From Verrucomicrobiota bacterium (GTDB lineage: Bacteria; Verrucomicrobiota; Verrucomicrobiia; Limisphaerales; JADJPG01): 25,507 nt of DNA. A model generated the notes under the pieces. The model saw nothing but the letters and a program-made list of their open reading frames with translations, did not search any database and was not told the DNA's origin. Shown here in pieces: positions 23,747 through 25,507 of the stretch. The first letter of the stretch is position 1. Every line of letters begins with the position of its first letter. Location of the stretch: contig JADJPG010000051.1 of assembly GCA_016713365.1 (NCBI GenBank), forward strand, positions 1 through 25,507, written 5' to 3'. The position numbers and the translations under genes were made by a program.

Positions 23747-25507
23747 ATGAAGAAAGCGTCCGGCGATTCCACAGCTGTTCCAGAGAAAGCGTCCTGCTGC
23801 CTGGTGCAGACGGTTGCGGAAGCATTTACTGAAGAACCCGCCTTGGAGGCGGTGAAGTTCAATCGCGCCGAGCAGTCCATTTCCGTGGCCACGATGGGCG
23901 TGAAGGATAGTGCGGAGATCGAGAAGACGATCACGGAGAGAATTGGGCGCATCCAGCACGATGAAGCGGGTGCCCGATGCAAATTGCTGGATGGAGCGCC
24001 GGACTGTACCGGTTGCGCCATTGCGGCTCCGCCGGACATCGGTCGCAGTCTCACCGTCCAACACAATCCGGAAGTCACGACCATCGCACGCGTGACGTGT
24101 CCGACCGCGCCGAAGTTCTGGCATTGGCGACAATTGCCTTGGCCGAAGATCGTTCCACGTGAGGTAGTGTTGCCGGATGAGGAGGACCACGAGCATGAGT
24201 GGAAGTTTCAGTTGGTCGCGGCAATCCTGTGCGGCGGGTTTGGTTTGTTCGCGTGGCTTTCAGGCGAGGCGAAGTTCGCGCTCCCGTTGTATCTCCTGGC
24301 CTATGTCTCGGGTGCGTGGTTCACAGTCCACGAGATTTGGGAGCTTCTACAGAAGCGTTCACTCGATGTTCACTTCCTGATGCTCGCGGTGGCGGTCGGG
24401 AGCGCGAGCATTGGTGCTTGGGGTGAAGGCGCGATGCTGCTGTTTCTCTTCTCGCTCTCCGGCGCTCTGGAGCATTACGCGATGGGCCGGACGAGCCGCG
24501 AGATTCGGTCGTTGTTCAAATCGGCACCGAAGGAAGCCATCGTGCTCGATGCGGCTGGCCACGAAACGCACGTTCCGGTGGAATCGTTGGACGTGGGAAT
24601 GCGTCTGCTGGTGAAGCCGGGTGAGCAGTTTCCAGTCGATGGCGAAGTGGTGAAGGGAGCGACCGCGAGTGATGAATCAAATCTTACGGGAGAGGCGACG
24701 CCGGTGGAGAAGAAGGTGGGAGATACGGTGCTGGCCGGCACGATGAACTTGTGGGGAGCGGTGGAATCGACCGTGCTGCGCAAGGCCAGCCAGAGCGCGT
24801 TGCAGAAGATCATTCATCTCATTCGCGAAGCGCAGCATCTCAAGGCGCCGTCGCAACGGTTCACGGACAAGTTCGGCACCGCTTACACGTATGGCGTGCT
24901 GGTGCTCACCGCGTTGATGTTTTTCGTGTGGTGGCTGGGGTTTGGATTGGAGGCGTTCGTTTCCACTGAGACCAGCAAGAGCGCGTTTTACAAAGCGATG
25001 ACGCTGCTGGTCGTCGCTTCGCCCTGTGCGTTGGTGCTGTTCGATTCCGTCCGCGCGGTGCTGGCGCGATCGCATGGGGCGCGAAGCGCAAGATCCTCTT
25101 CCGCGGTGGCGCGGCGGTGGAGAATCTGGCCCAGGTTTCAGTGGTGGCGATGGACAAAACGGGCACTCTGACGACCGGTGAATTGCGGGTGGAACGCATC
25201 GAAAGCTTTCCGCCGGGTCGTGAACTTGAACTGGCCCGGCTGGCGTATTCGCTGGAACGTTTGTCCACGCATCCTCTGGCTCGTGCCATTACGCGTTACG
25301 GGAAACAGCAGGCGCTGGTGCCGCTGGAGATCGGGCACGTGGAGTCGATCACAGGTGCGGGACTGCAGGCGCCGTTTGGAGGCAAGACCGCGCGACTGGG
25401 GAAACGATCATGGTTGGAGGCGGGCGCCAATGCTTCGGTGATCAAGGCGGCTTCCCTGACCGAGGCAGGCTTTTCCGAGGTGTGGCTGGAGGCTGACGGT
25501 TTGGTGG
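23747..25507 (+). CDS. P1B-type heavy-metal ATPase (SPC motif), indels near 25030-25060, cut by the right edge
   Basis: This is a cation pump of the inner membrane. The N-terminal about 130 residues contain Cys pairs (KASCCLVQ, DCTGCAIA) but no standard HMA GMxCxxC motif; a His/Glu stretch (DEEDHEHEW) precedes the first helix. Membrane helices, the actuator motif (DESNLTGEATPVEK) and the metal-site motif SPCALV are present. SPC is typical of the P1B-4 subgroup (CoaT/CtpD/HMA1-like; Co, Fe or Zn proposed), whereas Zn/Cd pumps have CPC. After SPCALVL the frame is lost; a net shift of two bases restores IPSA, WGAKRKILFRGGAAVENL and the phosphorylation site DKTGTLTTGE (from about 25155). It runs on as LARLAYSLERLSTHPLARAI to the edge. 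At least three small indels within about 40 bp, probably sequencing errors, must be removed to read it through. Confidence 0.88.

Overview
The window most likely comes from a verrucomicrobial genome, probably of the Pedosphaera/Limisphaerales type. This is inference from gene content: two DUF1501 proteins, two DUF1549/DUF1553 cytochrome proteins, a PPC-domain protein, Tat-exported Gfo/Idh/MocA and TIM-barrel proteins, and two secreted beta-helix proteins that end in an FYR(V/L)R-type tail. A planctomycete is the main alternative. The DNA is GC-rich and gene-dense. I see no tRNA, rRNA, CRISPR array or phage gene.

Left part, minus strand (1-7534). A DUF1501 protein is followed at 36 bp by a secreted beta-helix/Ig protein. 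Then come an IS5-family element, flanked by inverted copies of a palindromic interspersed repeat, and a cytochrome-c/DUF1549/DUF1553 gene that runs off the left edge. The cytochrome gene and the transposase carry many one- and two-base indels, often at runs of the same base. Sequencing error and gene decay are both possible.

Middle (7535-14969). A divergent intergenic region with three adjacent hairpins precedes a membrane-anchored TPR-like protein with one frameshift. Next are a Tat-exported Gfo/Idh/MocA oxidoreductase with a clear terminator, a secreted esterase, a convergent Tat-exported sugar isomerase/epimerase-like protein, and a 958-residue secreted beta-helix protein. Together these suggest extracytoplasmic processing of sugars or polysaccharides.

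Right part, plus strand (15063-23698). A probable operon encodes a DUF1501 protein, a PPC-repeat protein, a DUF1549/DUF1553 protein with Ig-like domains and two haem-c-like motifs, a small membrane-anchored protein with pilin-like features, and a cytochrome-c/WD40/coiled-coil protein (one frameshift). This is the best candidate here for an uncharacterised cell-surface system. The window ends inside a P1B-type metal ATPase with an SPC motif and a cluster of indels.

Other points of interest are two inverted arrays of 7-8-base microrepeats that are read in frame as protein, one of them forming the core of a signal peptide. Several candidate promoters also lie so close to start codons that transcripts would be leaderless or nearly so.
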